A DNA stretch of 56,240 bases. It comes from Phoronis australis. Its lineage: Eukaryota > Phoronida > Phoronidae. A model generated the notes under the pieces. The model was not told the origin of the DNA. It saw only the letters and a program-made list of their open reading frames with translations, and ran no database searches. The DNA lies in the NCBI GenBank assembly GCA_002633005.1, contig NMRA01000001.1:4085390-4141629 (forward strand). The letters run 5' to 3'. Shown in pieces: positions 45,914 to 56,240 of the stretch (positions are counted from its first letter, which is position 1; every line of letters starts with the position of its first letter). The position numbers and the translations under genes are program-made.

Positions 45914-46490
45914 AAGGATCAAAGTTTTTAATAACTTTAAAGAGTACAATAGTAGACCCATAAAATTATGCATTTTAAATATTCTTGATCATCACAAAGT
46001 AATCGTAATCATGTGGTTACTTTTTTGTAAAAACATGATTTTTTCACAGAGATTGTCGAGACTTCCCTAAACATATTTTTATTCGCACAAAACATGAAAA
46101 TTCTGTTTATTCGAACTAGGTATGACAGGGTGTTTGCGATTTTATTTTAAGGCCTTGTAACCAGATAGCTCTGGAGTCAATCGAGACTTTCAAGGATTGC
46201 TGATGTCTGCATTTTTGTCCGGAGTTTTCAGGATAAAAGTCTTACAAGAAAATCCCAGACACTCTTGTGTAGCTAATGGAATAAAGAAACTAAATTTTCA
46301 AGTTAAATACGGAAAAATTCTTTTTTGCTGAAATTATAACAATCTCTGTCAAAAATAAAGATTTTAAAATTTTTTCATAATTTCGAGCACCTGGGCACTA
46401 TTTCTATGCATACAAAAAGATTCTATATAATCATCAAGGATTTTAAAAATATAGTTTTATGGGTCTAGTTAAGAAATTTGATCCTTGATG
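45914..46490. mobile_element. Fold-back element with about 60-80 bp inverted arms
   Basis: The left arm (aaggatcaaagtttttaa, agacccataaaattatgcat, attcttgatcat) is the imperfect inverse of the right arm at 46430-46490 (tcatcaaggattttaaaaat, atagttttatgggtct, aagaaatttgatccttgatg). The left arm has a small insertion. There is no ORF inside. A partial relative lies at 27430-27760. Confidence 0.6.
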
Positions 46491-47354
46491 ACAGATGGTA
46501 TCCCAGTACCTTAATTTCTGTAGATTGACCTAGTGATAATATTTGTTCCAGACTGATGTTGGTCTAACATGTTCAATGGGCAAGGTGCACTGATAGGCAA
46601 TCAGTAGTGGATGCTCTCAGTCTCTGATAATACACACTTACTGAAGATCAATCCTCCTATTGATTTTCTGAGCTGGCCAGATTCTTTTAAGGAATCTCAT
46701 AGAATTCTAGTAAAATATTAGTTCTCTGTTTCGCATGGAAAAGAGCCACGTGGTCCTGTGATTTCAGACACATACATGTACAAATGTATATGAATCGTGT
46801 TCACCAGCCTGTTTCTGAATACCTCGAAGCAAATGTACACATTTACTGGAAATGGAAAATTCCAAGTATTTGCTTTATTATGTATGAATTTATTTCTGTA
46901 AAGAAAGTGGATATTAACCTGGTAAGGCGGCCAAATAAGTGTCGGTTTTGCAAACTTTTCAGCGAGCCTATCGGTCAGTAGATGTCACGTAACAACCTTG
47001 TCTGCCAAATAAGACGATTTTGCTATTCATCTGACAAAATTTTACGTAACATGGTAGAGACAAGGCTGACATGTTGCAAAGAAAATATTTTCACTTGTCA
47101 CTGTGAGTGGCATGAGATGATGGATTAGATATACTATACTGAGCACAGCTCGATAAAGTGCATGACGTCAAATCCGAACAACTCAAGTGACAATTTATTG
47201 ATAATCGTGCTCATCTTCTTTGCTTCAACTTTCCAAAAAGAAACTTAGGCCACATGATTGTTTGCATTATTTAGTGATGATCTTGAAAAGTCATGATAGA
47301 TAGTTTGTAATTGAGTGATGCGCACGATGGGTTTCATTTCGAATGGCCATTTGC

Positions 47355-47546
47355 CTAGTTCATTACAGTTTTCAAAGCACCAGCTTTGGCAATTTCATCA
47401 GTGGTACCTGGACGAACTACAGAATATAAAGTTGCATATACACGAGAGATGGCTGTAACAAAGTACCTAACATGGAACAGCTCAGTGGATTCAAGTGTGT
47501 GTGTAAACGCGACTGACACAGAGTAAGTTGACGCCGCGGCGGCCAT
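47355..47546 (-). CDS. Candidate first exon starting MAAAAS, unknown gene
   Basis: ATG at 47546 lies in aaaATGGCCGCCGCGG, a GC-rich start context resembling YY1-type promoter/start motifs. It opens 63 codons (MAAAASTYSVSVAFTHTLES, then FHVRYFVTAISRVYATLYSV) to a stop at 47355. A CCAG|GTACCA near 47405 could be a donor. No downstream exon was found. Confidence 0.25.
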   Translation of the reverse strand: MAAAASTYSVSVAFTHTLESTELFHVRYFVTAISRVYATLYSVVRPGTTDEIAKAGALKTVMN

Positions 47547-47939
47547 TTTTGAGACCGGTTTGAGGGGTAGAGCAAGATACACTCAATCAGTTGTTTCAAT
47601 TTCAACTACACGTCTAAACACAAGTGGGGCACGGGAAAAGTGATCCTCTTTCAATGCGCTTGCACAATAGAGTATATACGGGTGATCCGCTGGCATTCCA
47701 TGTGGTTTGGATGTTTGCTGTTGTTTATGCGAGCATGCACAGACAGTCTCTGTGTGACTCTTGCTGATCCAGTTTGCGATCTAATGTCGTGTAAATGTGG
47801 CTGAAGTGGAGCAAGCCGCGTCATGACAACTGACAAGACGATAGCTGTCTCTGTATAGAAGCTGCTTTATCTTTCTCCATGCTGCTAATACCTCACTCCT
47901 TATTCCTCGGGGAAACCGAAAGAATAGGCAACTTGTTAT

Positions 47940-48380
47940 GACCCATGAAAGTTTGTTGGGAGAATGGCAAAAGTTATCATTTGGCTGACAGGATGTGACA
48001 GTGATATTTACCACTGGGTGCCTTGAAAGTTTGTTGGGTGAATAGCTTAGATGTGATTATTTTACCAACAAGGTGTGACCGCGATGATGTTGGCTAATGA
48101 GAACATGTTTGTCAGATAAATAACAAAAATCTGATTATTTGTCTGACAAGTTTGTGACGTTACATTAACGAATGAGTTTGCTGAGAGTTTGTCCGGTGAA
48201 TAGTATTTGACGGACATGGGGTGACATCTCAAAAATCCACCAATGACATCGTTGAATGATTTGTCATCTACATAGCTTATTTGACTGAGCTGTTTGTTGT
48301 AGCAAAAACTGGCTTATTTAACCAACTTGTTGGGTAAATAGGGTACACCATCTGCAAACACTGCTGGTCTGATAATTGTC
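47940..48380. repeat. Degenerate minisatellite
   Basis: Repeating words: aagtttgttgggtgaatagc, gattattttaccaacaaggt and gtgacagcgat, with period near 65 bp and many indels. It includes a short imperfect hairpin at 48109-48155 (tttgtcagataaataac / attatttgtctgacaag). Confidence 0.55.
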
Positions 48381-48639
48381 AGACTGACAAGGTGCAAGCC
48401 AACATACCCACATACCAGTAGTGCAACTGTGCATGCACCACCATCATAGGTATTCTGGTCAATATAAATATATTGGTTGACACTCGTGATTATGAAACTG
48501 TCTACCCACTGCTTCTGTAAATGTTAATTTGAGCACCCACTGCTTGGATCCACCCAGAAAGGGAAGAGCTTCAAGCGCCCTCTGAGGGTTATTGCCCACT
48601 GGCATTTTTCATCATTGAGTACTAGTATATTAAAAAAAA

Positions 48640-49191
48640 ATGGTAAAAGTACTTTCAAATGTGAAAACTGCTGAGCTGGTAAAGTCCCTGGGATGTGCCC
48701 TCGTTTTCCTAGCCGCCACTAGAGAATGCGTTCCTGTTCTTATGACTTGCGGTAGCGGCTATCTTCATTTAAAATATGTACACGGCAGGGTTGTGGGAAG
48801 TGGAGGCCGAACGGGAGGGTCACATCGTGGCCCAAATGAATTCATTTGCAGCATCATGGGCGAAACTAATGGGTGGGGAAGTTGTCCAGTAAAGTGTTTG
48901 TCATTTTTCCATCGTAATACGATTTGCGGATCTGATGTGAATAAGTGCTGGCGAAATTTGTGGGGGAGGGAAATTGCTGGTGACTGGCTAGTGGTGTGGT
49001 CATATTTTCAGATTCCTACTTTTGAAGTAAAAATGACTTCAATTGTAGTTCTTTTTGAATATTTCACTTTCGCAACAGTCATAGGAAGTGCGGGGAGGGC
49101 AGAGGGGACGAATACTCCTGCGGTCCTGCTCATGAACATTGAGGGCAGTGTTCACTCTACTTATTGGTCGTTAAAATGTGTTTTGAATTGA
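48640..49191 (+). CDS. Longest unexplained ORF on the right side, hypothetical
   Basis: 183 codons from ATG at 48640 (MVKVLSNVKTAELVKSLGCA) to TGA. It is Cys-, Gly- and Val-rich with no domain I recognise. Base composition is more T/G-rich than the known exons. The frame is followed by a shorter one (49222-49578) and an AATAAA at 50044. It may be one transcribed unit, possibly a long 3' UTR or a lncRNA, rather than a protein gene. Confidence 0.2.
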   Translation: MVKVLSNVKTAELVKSLGCALVFLAATRECVPVLMTCGSGYLHLKYVHGRVVGSGGRTGGSHRGPNEFICSIMGETNGWGSCPVKCLSFFHRNTICGSDVNKCWRNLWGREIAGDWLVVWSYFQIPTFEVKMTSIVVLFEYFTFATVIGSAGRAEGTNTPAVLLMNIEGSVHSTYWSLKCVLN

Positions 49192-50043
49192 GCTGTCCTT
49201 GATTACACAGCGACACTCCAGTTGCTGTATTTACCCACAATGCCGAAAACATCTGTCAGGCTCGTTTGCTGCCTTGTTTTTGTGCCACTGGAGTTTCACA
49301 TTTTATTTTTTTGTTGTCTGATTCTTAACAAGTTTTTCTCAGTTGCATTACTCAGTTCGTCCTTCCAATGCCTACCAATTATTACTGCTGTACTGTGTGC
49401 TGCAACTCTGACTTGGACAAATAACCCTGGGGTGCGTGATCTGAAATTCTTCGCCTTCCCAACACCAGTGAGAGACATGAAAATGTGCATGATTTCCAAA
49501 AGTAGGTCACGTGCTTTCTTATCTTCGGGACAAGGAGAATTCTATCACCGTGTAATCCAGGACGGCCCTATTGAATGAATGAATTGTGGATCTACCTTGA
49601 AGGTTCACAATTGGTATTGTCGGGAGGGGGGGGATGGGGGCTCACATTTGCTTTGCCCCCTCTGAAGAAAACCTTAGTTTTAACTTTTTATGGCTATCTG
49701 ACTTGCCTAGCTGATGCCTGTGAGAGCCTAATGTCATTTTTAATTCACATCAGCGTGCAAAGCCTCTTTTGCCAAGGAGAAGAGTAATTTTCAATTCCTG
49801 AGCTATTTCTGGACAAGTGACCTACATTTAGAATGCTTGTGGAAAGTTCCTGCAACAAGGTTAATGGTTGTATGTCAGAAAACCAATGGGGAACTTCCTG
49901 CATATTTTGCCACTAGGATCACTAGTAGCGTGGGTCCTTACGATTGCCATTTTTCTGTGTATTTGTTATGGTCTGGGTTGTTTGTAGCTGGTTTTATTAT
50001 GTTACTGATGAGTGATATTTGTTGAAAACTTGCATGTGTAGTT

Positions 50044-50049
50044 AATAAA
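50044..50049 (+). terminator. Poly(A) signal AATAAA
   Basis: AATAAA followed about 20-40 bp later by T-rich sequence. It could end a plus-strand transcript covering about 48.6-50.1 kb. Confidence 0.35.
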
Positions 50050-50630
50050 GACTTTGTGAAGTTCATACTCAGATTTTATACAAAATACGTTTTTTAAACT
50101 CTAATTTACCATTGAAATGGAGTGATTCATTTCCATGGGCCTGACATCGACGGAAAAACGAGACGTACAGGTTTAAATTTTTAGCTGAATTTAATGTAAG
50201 GTAATCTTGAGCAGTGTGTTTTTATTGTAGTCTTTTCAAGATATCAAAGTAATGAGTAAATAAGTACTCAGCGATGCATGCAGTGTTTTCTGTTGCATTG
50301 ACCGGCGGAGTGTCTAGTGGCAGCACTGTATCTCCTATGAACAGATAAATGTGATAACTAATGACATCCATATTCATGAGCAGAATATTCAGAAGTGTGT
50401 TAACAAACAATAGCACTTATCCCGTGGTGTACTACAGAGGTACAGTAGGCCTATTTGATTTCATATCTGATGTGCTGCGGTACTCAGACATGTGAGTCAA
50501 CGTGGCCCGATTCCTTAGGTACGAGCGCACTTGACAGGTTTACAAACGATCCATTTTTTCCATATCTTATAAATATATATGTATGATAAGTTTTTGAGTG
50601 GCTTGAAAGACCACGAGATGTTTTTCTTAC

Positions 50631-50732
50631 AATTTTTGCATTTTGTAGGGCTTGTAACTCGTATGTTTGATTACTGGGAAAACCTTTTTGAATGGACGAC
50701 TTTCTCGAGTCACTTTTAATCACGCTATCTTG
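50631..50732 (-). CDS. Candidate internal exon, unknown gene
   Basis: 102 nt, phase 0 at both ends, between acceptor accccc-acttt-aag and donor AAATT|GTAAGA. It reads QDSVIKSDSRKSSIQKGFPS then NQTYELQALQNAKI, a hydrophilic cytosolic-tail-like stretch. No family is recognised and the acceptor is mediocre. Confidence 0.2.
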
Positions 50733-52113
50733 CTTAAAGTGGGGGTTTTAACATGCCAACTCTAAAAGGTGGCTACCACAATTTTCATCGGTAAAACATT
50801 GCACTACTTCCTGAATAACTTAAGTGTCTGTCCAAATGCGACAGCCAGGTACAAAAGTTTCTAGTTTAATAAAGGGTGGACGTTTGCTGGAGGTCTCACA
50901 CTGTCACTGGTCGCTGAAAGCACTGAAATTTGAACACTGCACAACCTGCGCAAAACTGTAGCTTAGTGTACCTTTCCACATTTATTAGAGAACTTATCGC
51001 GTCTCTGAAAACAACTTAATGTAACTCCAAAGCGAGTTCACAAATACGCAACTAATGTCTCTCAATCAGCTCGTGTAGTTATATGTGCAATCAACTGCTA
51101 ATTAGACTAAAAAGCTGCTATAAACTTGTTTTCGGACTGTCAGTGAACCATAGTTTGATCAAGACCACTTACCGATATAGGACTGGTTCGTGCTATTTCC
51201 TTACTGAGATGAGAAGTCTGGACATGGGCAGAACTATGCTTGGTATATTAGATATGATAACCCGCCTTGTCAAGCCTACTTGTTGAGTCTGGTCTCAGCT
51301 GAACAATAATAATGAGCGTTTATTAGTTCTTTCAAAGCCATGAATCGGGCAAGACGAGTCTCATAACTGTGAGTGGTCTAAACCAACGTAGTTTGTTTTT
51401 TACGTAAGGCTTTTCCGTATAGGACCTACATTTTTGCTTGCTTGTTGGACATACTGTACAGACTTCAGAACACGGTTGAATGGAAACCCTTGAACCACGC
51501 AACAAAAACGCTAGGTCAAGTCAATGCTACTACTATTGTCGGCGTTCGGAATTCATATTTAGAATATAAACAAGAATACAAAAAAATTATTAACATGCAA
51601 ACGAGGCCCATACGTATACAAGTATGAGTAAAAAATGCTGATCTAATGGTATGTATCGTGAGTGGCAGCAGTCTCACAGTGAGGTCGAGTTGTAGTGTGA
51701 CCAGATGTCAAGCTTTAAATGTTTTTTTCAGCAGCAAATATGCATAAAAAGGCGTATATTGACTCTTAGTCAGATTTCATCTCGACATGTAATCTTATAC
51801 ACACTTCTCGAGCATCAAGTAATACCCATTGCTCTGACCAATGGACGGAAAAGCACTATGTTTCAACGGTAAATTAGTCATATAAGGAATATCAGTATTT
51901 TGCTAATTATTCATGTCTAAGGCTTTGAAAGTCATTATGGATTGATTACACTGTCATTAACGTATTTGCAAAAAACAGTCGTAAACAATCAGTGTCCATA
52001 ACGAATCGGGAGAATATGGCAACTGGAACAACTCGTACTCTTAGGGATCCTTTGAACATTTTTGACTAGTAAGAATAAACAAACATTACTAATCAAATAT
52101 TGGTAACTTGTGT

Positions 52114-52300
52114 TTAGGGACAAGAAGATGTGTTGATGGTTATTTCTTTGGAGGACATCGGTTCTTGAGCTGTTTGTGGGGACTCTTGCCTACTTCGAAA
52201 GACTGCTTCAACCAGCATAATCTCTGGCATTGATTTTTTCACTTGTCTGCTTGACAACAAGGGATTTTTATATTTGACTACAAGCCACATGTATGTCCAG
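52114..52300 (-). CDS. Candidate C-terminal exon, unknown gene
   Basis: After a possible acceptor ggatttgtcag the frame reads WTYMWLVVKYKNPLLSSRQ, then KKSMPEIMLVEAVFRSRQES and ends KEITINTSSCP at a stop at 52114. A hydrophobic start followed by a charged Ser/Thr/Glu-rich tail looks like the end of a membrane protein. No partner exons were found up to 56240. Confidence 0.25.
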
Positions 52301-52329
52301 CTGACAAATCCTTTAATTCTCATTTGATT

Positions 52330-55300
52330 AAATTTTAAAGTTTCAGTTCACTGCCTGACTGCATCTAATTATGTTGGCAGGCATTAGATATCTTGTTGTA
52401 GGAAGAGTTTCTCGGGAAATTCATCTAATTTAAAGAAACACTTGTCCATAAAAAGAACTTCATCTCGATAAGGGGGAGGAGACATTGTGGCCCAGTGTGA
52501 TAGATCCCCGCCACACACTTCTGGACCCTTGAGCCAGGTTTCCACCTCCTCAGCTCAGTTTTAACAATACATTAAATTAAATAAAGCTCAAAAATGGTTC
52601 CTGGCTATCAGTGCAACGGGCCCACATGCGCAGCCCGCGCACGTCTGGTGCAACGTGTACGAGGTGCCTGCCATTATTTTTTATATATTTATGTTCTTAA
52701 GGGCCTAAATGTCTACTTTCATGGTACAGCTAACGTCCTCACTGAGTGGTTCTCAGGTATCACTGTTTCTAAATTCAGATCTGATGTCATCTCAGCGTTA
52801 TCAGGAAGGCTGTACAATGTGTGCAATGTGTGCTTGTGTTTGTCTTAAGGTAAATAGCTTATTGTGAGTAAATATACAAATGTTCTGGCAGCTGTGCTGG
52901 CTTCTCAATGAAAAATGGAGTATTCTTGCGCATATCCGAAAAATTATTAGGCAGGAGACTGGTAATAAAAGAGTAGGAAGGAAATTATGCTGCTATCAAG
53001 TACTTGCTTGACATGGATCGGATCTCTGCATTGGAAGACCTTACTTCTTGGGCTGTTGCTTTGATAGATTTGTGTTGTGTGACTTTGTGGGCATGTTCAA
53101 AATTTTTTCACACCTGTAAAATTCATGGCAGAATCGGAAACACTACATGTCCGAACATGCAGTGGTGACCCCGGGTGAAGCACAACCAAACTGGTTACCG
53201 ACTGGCATAGGGAGTGTTTCTCAAAGCTAAAAGCTGGCATTACCACACAAGTCAAGAGTGTTAAATGTGCAGCACTGATACAAATCTTATTCTACATACT
53301 ATGTATACACTTGCCTTCATATTTGCTGCTGACAGGATTCTTAAACCAATTCATTGCGTGTACAGAATAATATAAAGCTAGGTGCCAGCTAATGTACGGG
53401 AATCAGCTTTCGCTGTGTTTTCGCTAGGCATGGGAAGTTGCCCTGGTAATACATGCTTAAGTTAGGGAACAAGAGTATCACCTAAAAGCTGTGCTGTTAT
53501 CAATGCTTTTTAAGTATCATTTGTTATTGTTATCAACTTTTCTGTTCTTAATTATCACATTTCATTTTTTTATTGAATGTCCATTTTCTTGTTGATGTCC
53601 ATTTTCATAGTTATTTCGCTGTACACAAATGTGATGGTACGGTAATAATATAATGAAGTACATACATGCAAAGCATACCTCAAACTCACATGTCGAGATA
53701 TATTCATGAATGTACGATTTACTTGTGTAGCTGTAGTGAACAAAATCGTCGATCAAATTATCTCGATGCTATTCCCATCATAGTAGAGCGGGGAGCCGAT
53801 TGTTGTGCGAACAGATTGTGGAAGATATGTGCTAGCAGCTGATGGTCCGTGGTAATAGTGAATCTGATCCTCTGATGAAAACGTCAAAATGTTCTTGTAA
53901 TTTTGAATCTGGTGGAGATGGTATGAGGAGCGCGCTCTGCGTCATTACAACAAAAAAAAATTCATGAATGCACTCCGATTGCTTAACTCTGGCCAACAGG
54001 TCTACTAGAACTGAAACCAGAAAAGGACCAAAAAATAACATGTCCCCTAGGTTTTCCAAATTTGTCCAATTTGGGCCAGTTCACCCATACCCACATTTCT
54101 CAAATATGGTCCCTGATCTAGAAACTCATGTACAATAGTGGTATGTATTTTAAAAGAGTACAATTATTTCATGAAAAATCTACATGGGAGAAATGCCAGT
54201 AATATTTGCATCCAAAGCATTCAGTTGGAAAGTTGTGTCACCCATATTGGCTGACACTGATCAAGGTACCTAAACCACACGGCTAATTGACTGCAAAACA
54301 CCATGTCGGACACAAAAACACGGTTCACTCCGATAAAGCATGTCGAATACACTGCCATGCTCTCGTCGTCTTCCCAAGTAAGAAGAGCAAAATAGTGATT
54401 ATTTCTACACTGAATGGAAATTGATCAGCATTCATGTATTTGACTTCGCCTTTGCCCAAGAAATGGGGTTTTAGTGCAAAAATACAATTTGAGACCCATA
54501 TTTCAAAACCTAGTAGCACATGTTTTTATCCTTATTGGATGATTAGAACGTGTTATAATGAAGCCACCAGTACCTACATGATAATCCTAACGAAATCCAT
54601 AGGTGGAAATTTCATAAATATCCTTACTTGTCACAAACTGGATCCAAATGATATTCCACCATTTTAGATTTGCCTCTAAGTCAGAAGTTAGATTCATTGA
54701 GGAATGATTGAATAACAACGCCATCTCTCAGACTGGCTTAAGCATGTTTTACTAGGAGAAAGTTAACTGTGGTAAACAGTATAAACATAACGAGGAATAT
54801 GCGATATCAGAATAATTAAATGAAATTTCTATACAATCTTAGTTACCGGTGGTCTTGGGCGATTTTCTTAGGCGGCCGACGGCGTGAGTAATGTGTGACA
54901 TCCTATTTCTAATAGAATACCAACTGGTGGCGAAGTATCTTCACAAGGAGAACTTGTTGCCATGTTGCCAAATAGTATAGTATTAATGAGTGTAAATTAA
55001 ACGTGAAAAATTTTCATTCTGCCTGAAGCATTTGTGTACCAGAGCCCAACTGCTGGCCAGACTGGACATCACTGCTCCTCGGAGCAAGATGAAAACATTA
55101 ATTAGGTCTGCGGGCCTTGAATAAATGAAATTCGTGTGACTGAGAGATTAAAAAAGTTACTGCGTCGTGCTCCTAACGCTACAATATGTTCCCATTGCCG
55201 TCATTCAGCTCGTAGCCTACAGTTCACTACACTACCCCCAGTTTGGGGAATGTTTTAGATAGCAAAGGTATTGCAAATTTTGGTGCACGTTTTAAAATAT

Positions 55301-56240
55301 GTTTTGTCTAATGTTTAAAATCAAAGTCAGCATGTGATTATTTTCCCGGCGAACTGACACATTGGAGAACTCCCTCTGGTTGTCGTGTCTGGGCAGCAAA
55401 CATCAAGCACATGTGCATGTTATTGTGATTCAGGAGAGGAGCACACTGTTTTGAAATAAAAAAATGTTTTTGTTTGTTGAAACATTGCCGGCCGTATGTG
55501 ACTGTTTTTTTCTTTTAACGGCCAGTAAAGCCAGTGCCGATTTTCTGCCAAGTTACAGTATGAAATGCGCTGTCGTTAATCACGCGACAATTGTTGGTAA
55601 CGGTACCTTGCATTAGTTTCTCGATATGGCGACAAAGAAAAGAAAGCTTGTTCTTCTAATTTATTACCAGTACTGCTATTGAAATTTGACATACCCTCGC
55701 GATGAGTCAGGGCACCTCAATAGTGTTGGCTGTGGGAGATGCGACATATTCACAAATTAAATTATAATTGCATTAAATACCACTTGTCATGTGCAAAAAA
55801 CAGATAAAATTATGACAACAGATAATCAAATTCGTATAATAAGAACCAAGTGAGAATCAAAAACAACCAATCAGAATTCTAAGTAGGCTTACGCTGACGC
55901 TGATATCAATACGTTTTCAAGGACATCTTGGCTGTTATTCCGGAATCATTAGCAAATGCTAAGGAACTGGTCACGCAAGTAGAATGGAATAGTCTATGAC
56001 TTTCTGTTCTTGGCCGAGGTACAAAACTGTGCTCTAAAAGGCTTTTACTTTGGTAACAGAAAAGATGTGAACATTATACCATGATACATAGTACTTAATT
56101 TGGTATATATTTTCGAGTTTTGAACTAGATTAACCCTTTGAGATGAGGACTTTGAAGGCATGTTATAATCCTTCAATGTTCTTTTTTACTGTTCGTTAAT
56201 TAATAGCAAACATGTCGCAGACATCAGCATGACGAGCGTT
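52330..56240. other. No gene seen
   Basis: AT-rich DNA with chance ORFs below 85 codons on both strands. No splice-bounded coding segment and no recognisable repeat family that I can support. Confidence 0.4.

Noticed and set aside
52480-52560. tRNA-like or SINE-head sequence near gtggcccagtg...gagccaggtt
   Set aside because: No A/B box pair or cloverleaf could be drawn.

Overview
The window is nuclear DNA of an invertebrate animal. It is AT-rich, its genes are split by GT-AG introns of 0.3 to 5.4 kb, and the introns and intergenic DNA are full of tandem, fold-back and dispersed repeats. Two genes can be reconstructed exon by exon with matching splice phases. Their closest recognisable relatives are vertebrate-like, which suggests but does not prove a deuterostome. 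No operons, CRISPR arrays or other prokaryotic features are present.

Region 1 (1-15148, minus strand): the amino-terminal two thirds of a formin of the FMN1/FMN2/Cappuccino class. Seven coding exons (14104-13950, 12887-12850, 8914-7034, 5406-5243, 3509-3395, 1461-1400 and 294 to the edge) join without a phase conflict into 903 codons. They encode a short N-terminal leader, a very large acidic disordered region from one 1.9 kb exon, a small conserved region, and the coiled coil that precedes FH1. FH1 and FH2 lie beyond position 1. The first exon sits in a 621-bp segment that occurs twice in tandem, flush against a single N at 14527, most simply an uncollapsed haplotype overlap.

Region 2 (15149-18450): repeat-rich spacer with a sequence gap (17939-18215). 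The formin and the next gene are divergent, so both promoters lie between about 14.1 and 18.45 kb.

Region 3 (18451-30575, plus strand): a complete seven-exon TMX1 gene of 265 residues. It encodes a signal peptide, a thioredoxin domain with a CPAC active site, one membrane segment, juxtamembrane cysteines and a short acidic/basic cytosolic tail. Intron 1 holds an antisense zinc-finger-like ORF pair that looks like mobile-element cargo. Intron 3 holds a degenerate array with a period near 140 bp.

Region 4 (30576-56240): probable TMX1 3' UTR, then about 25 kb with no gene I can identify. It contains fold-back elements (41.3-41.7 and 45.9-46.5 kb), two diverged copies of an unrecognised frame-conserved segment (40.86 and 44.24 kb), termini resembling DNA transposons (33.25 and 38.4 kb), a minisatellite (47.9-48.4 kb), a possible transcription unit ending at a poly(A) signal (50044), and several weak candidate exons.

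The formin and TMX1 products are not known to work together; their adjacency is positional. I found no convincing novel molecular system. The best leads are the duplicated formin first exon, the frame-conserved repeat pair, the fold-back elements and the repeat families carrying CTCF-like motifs.
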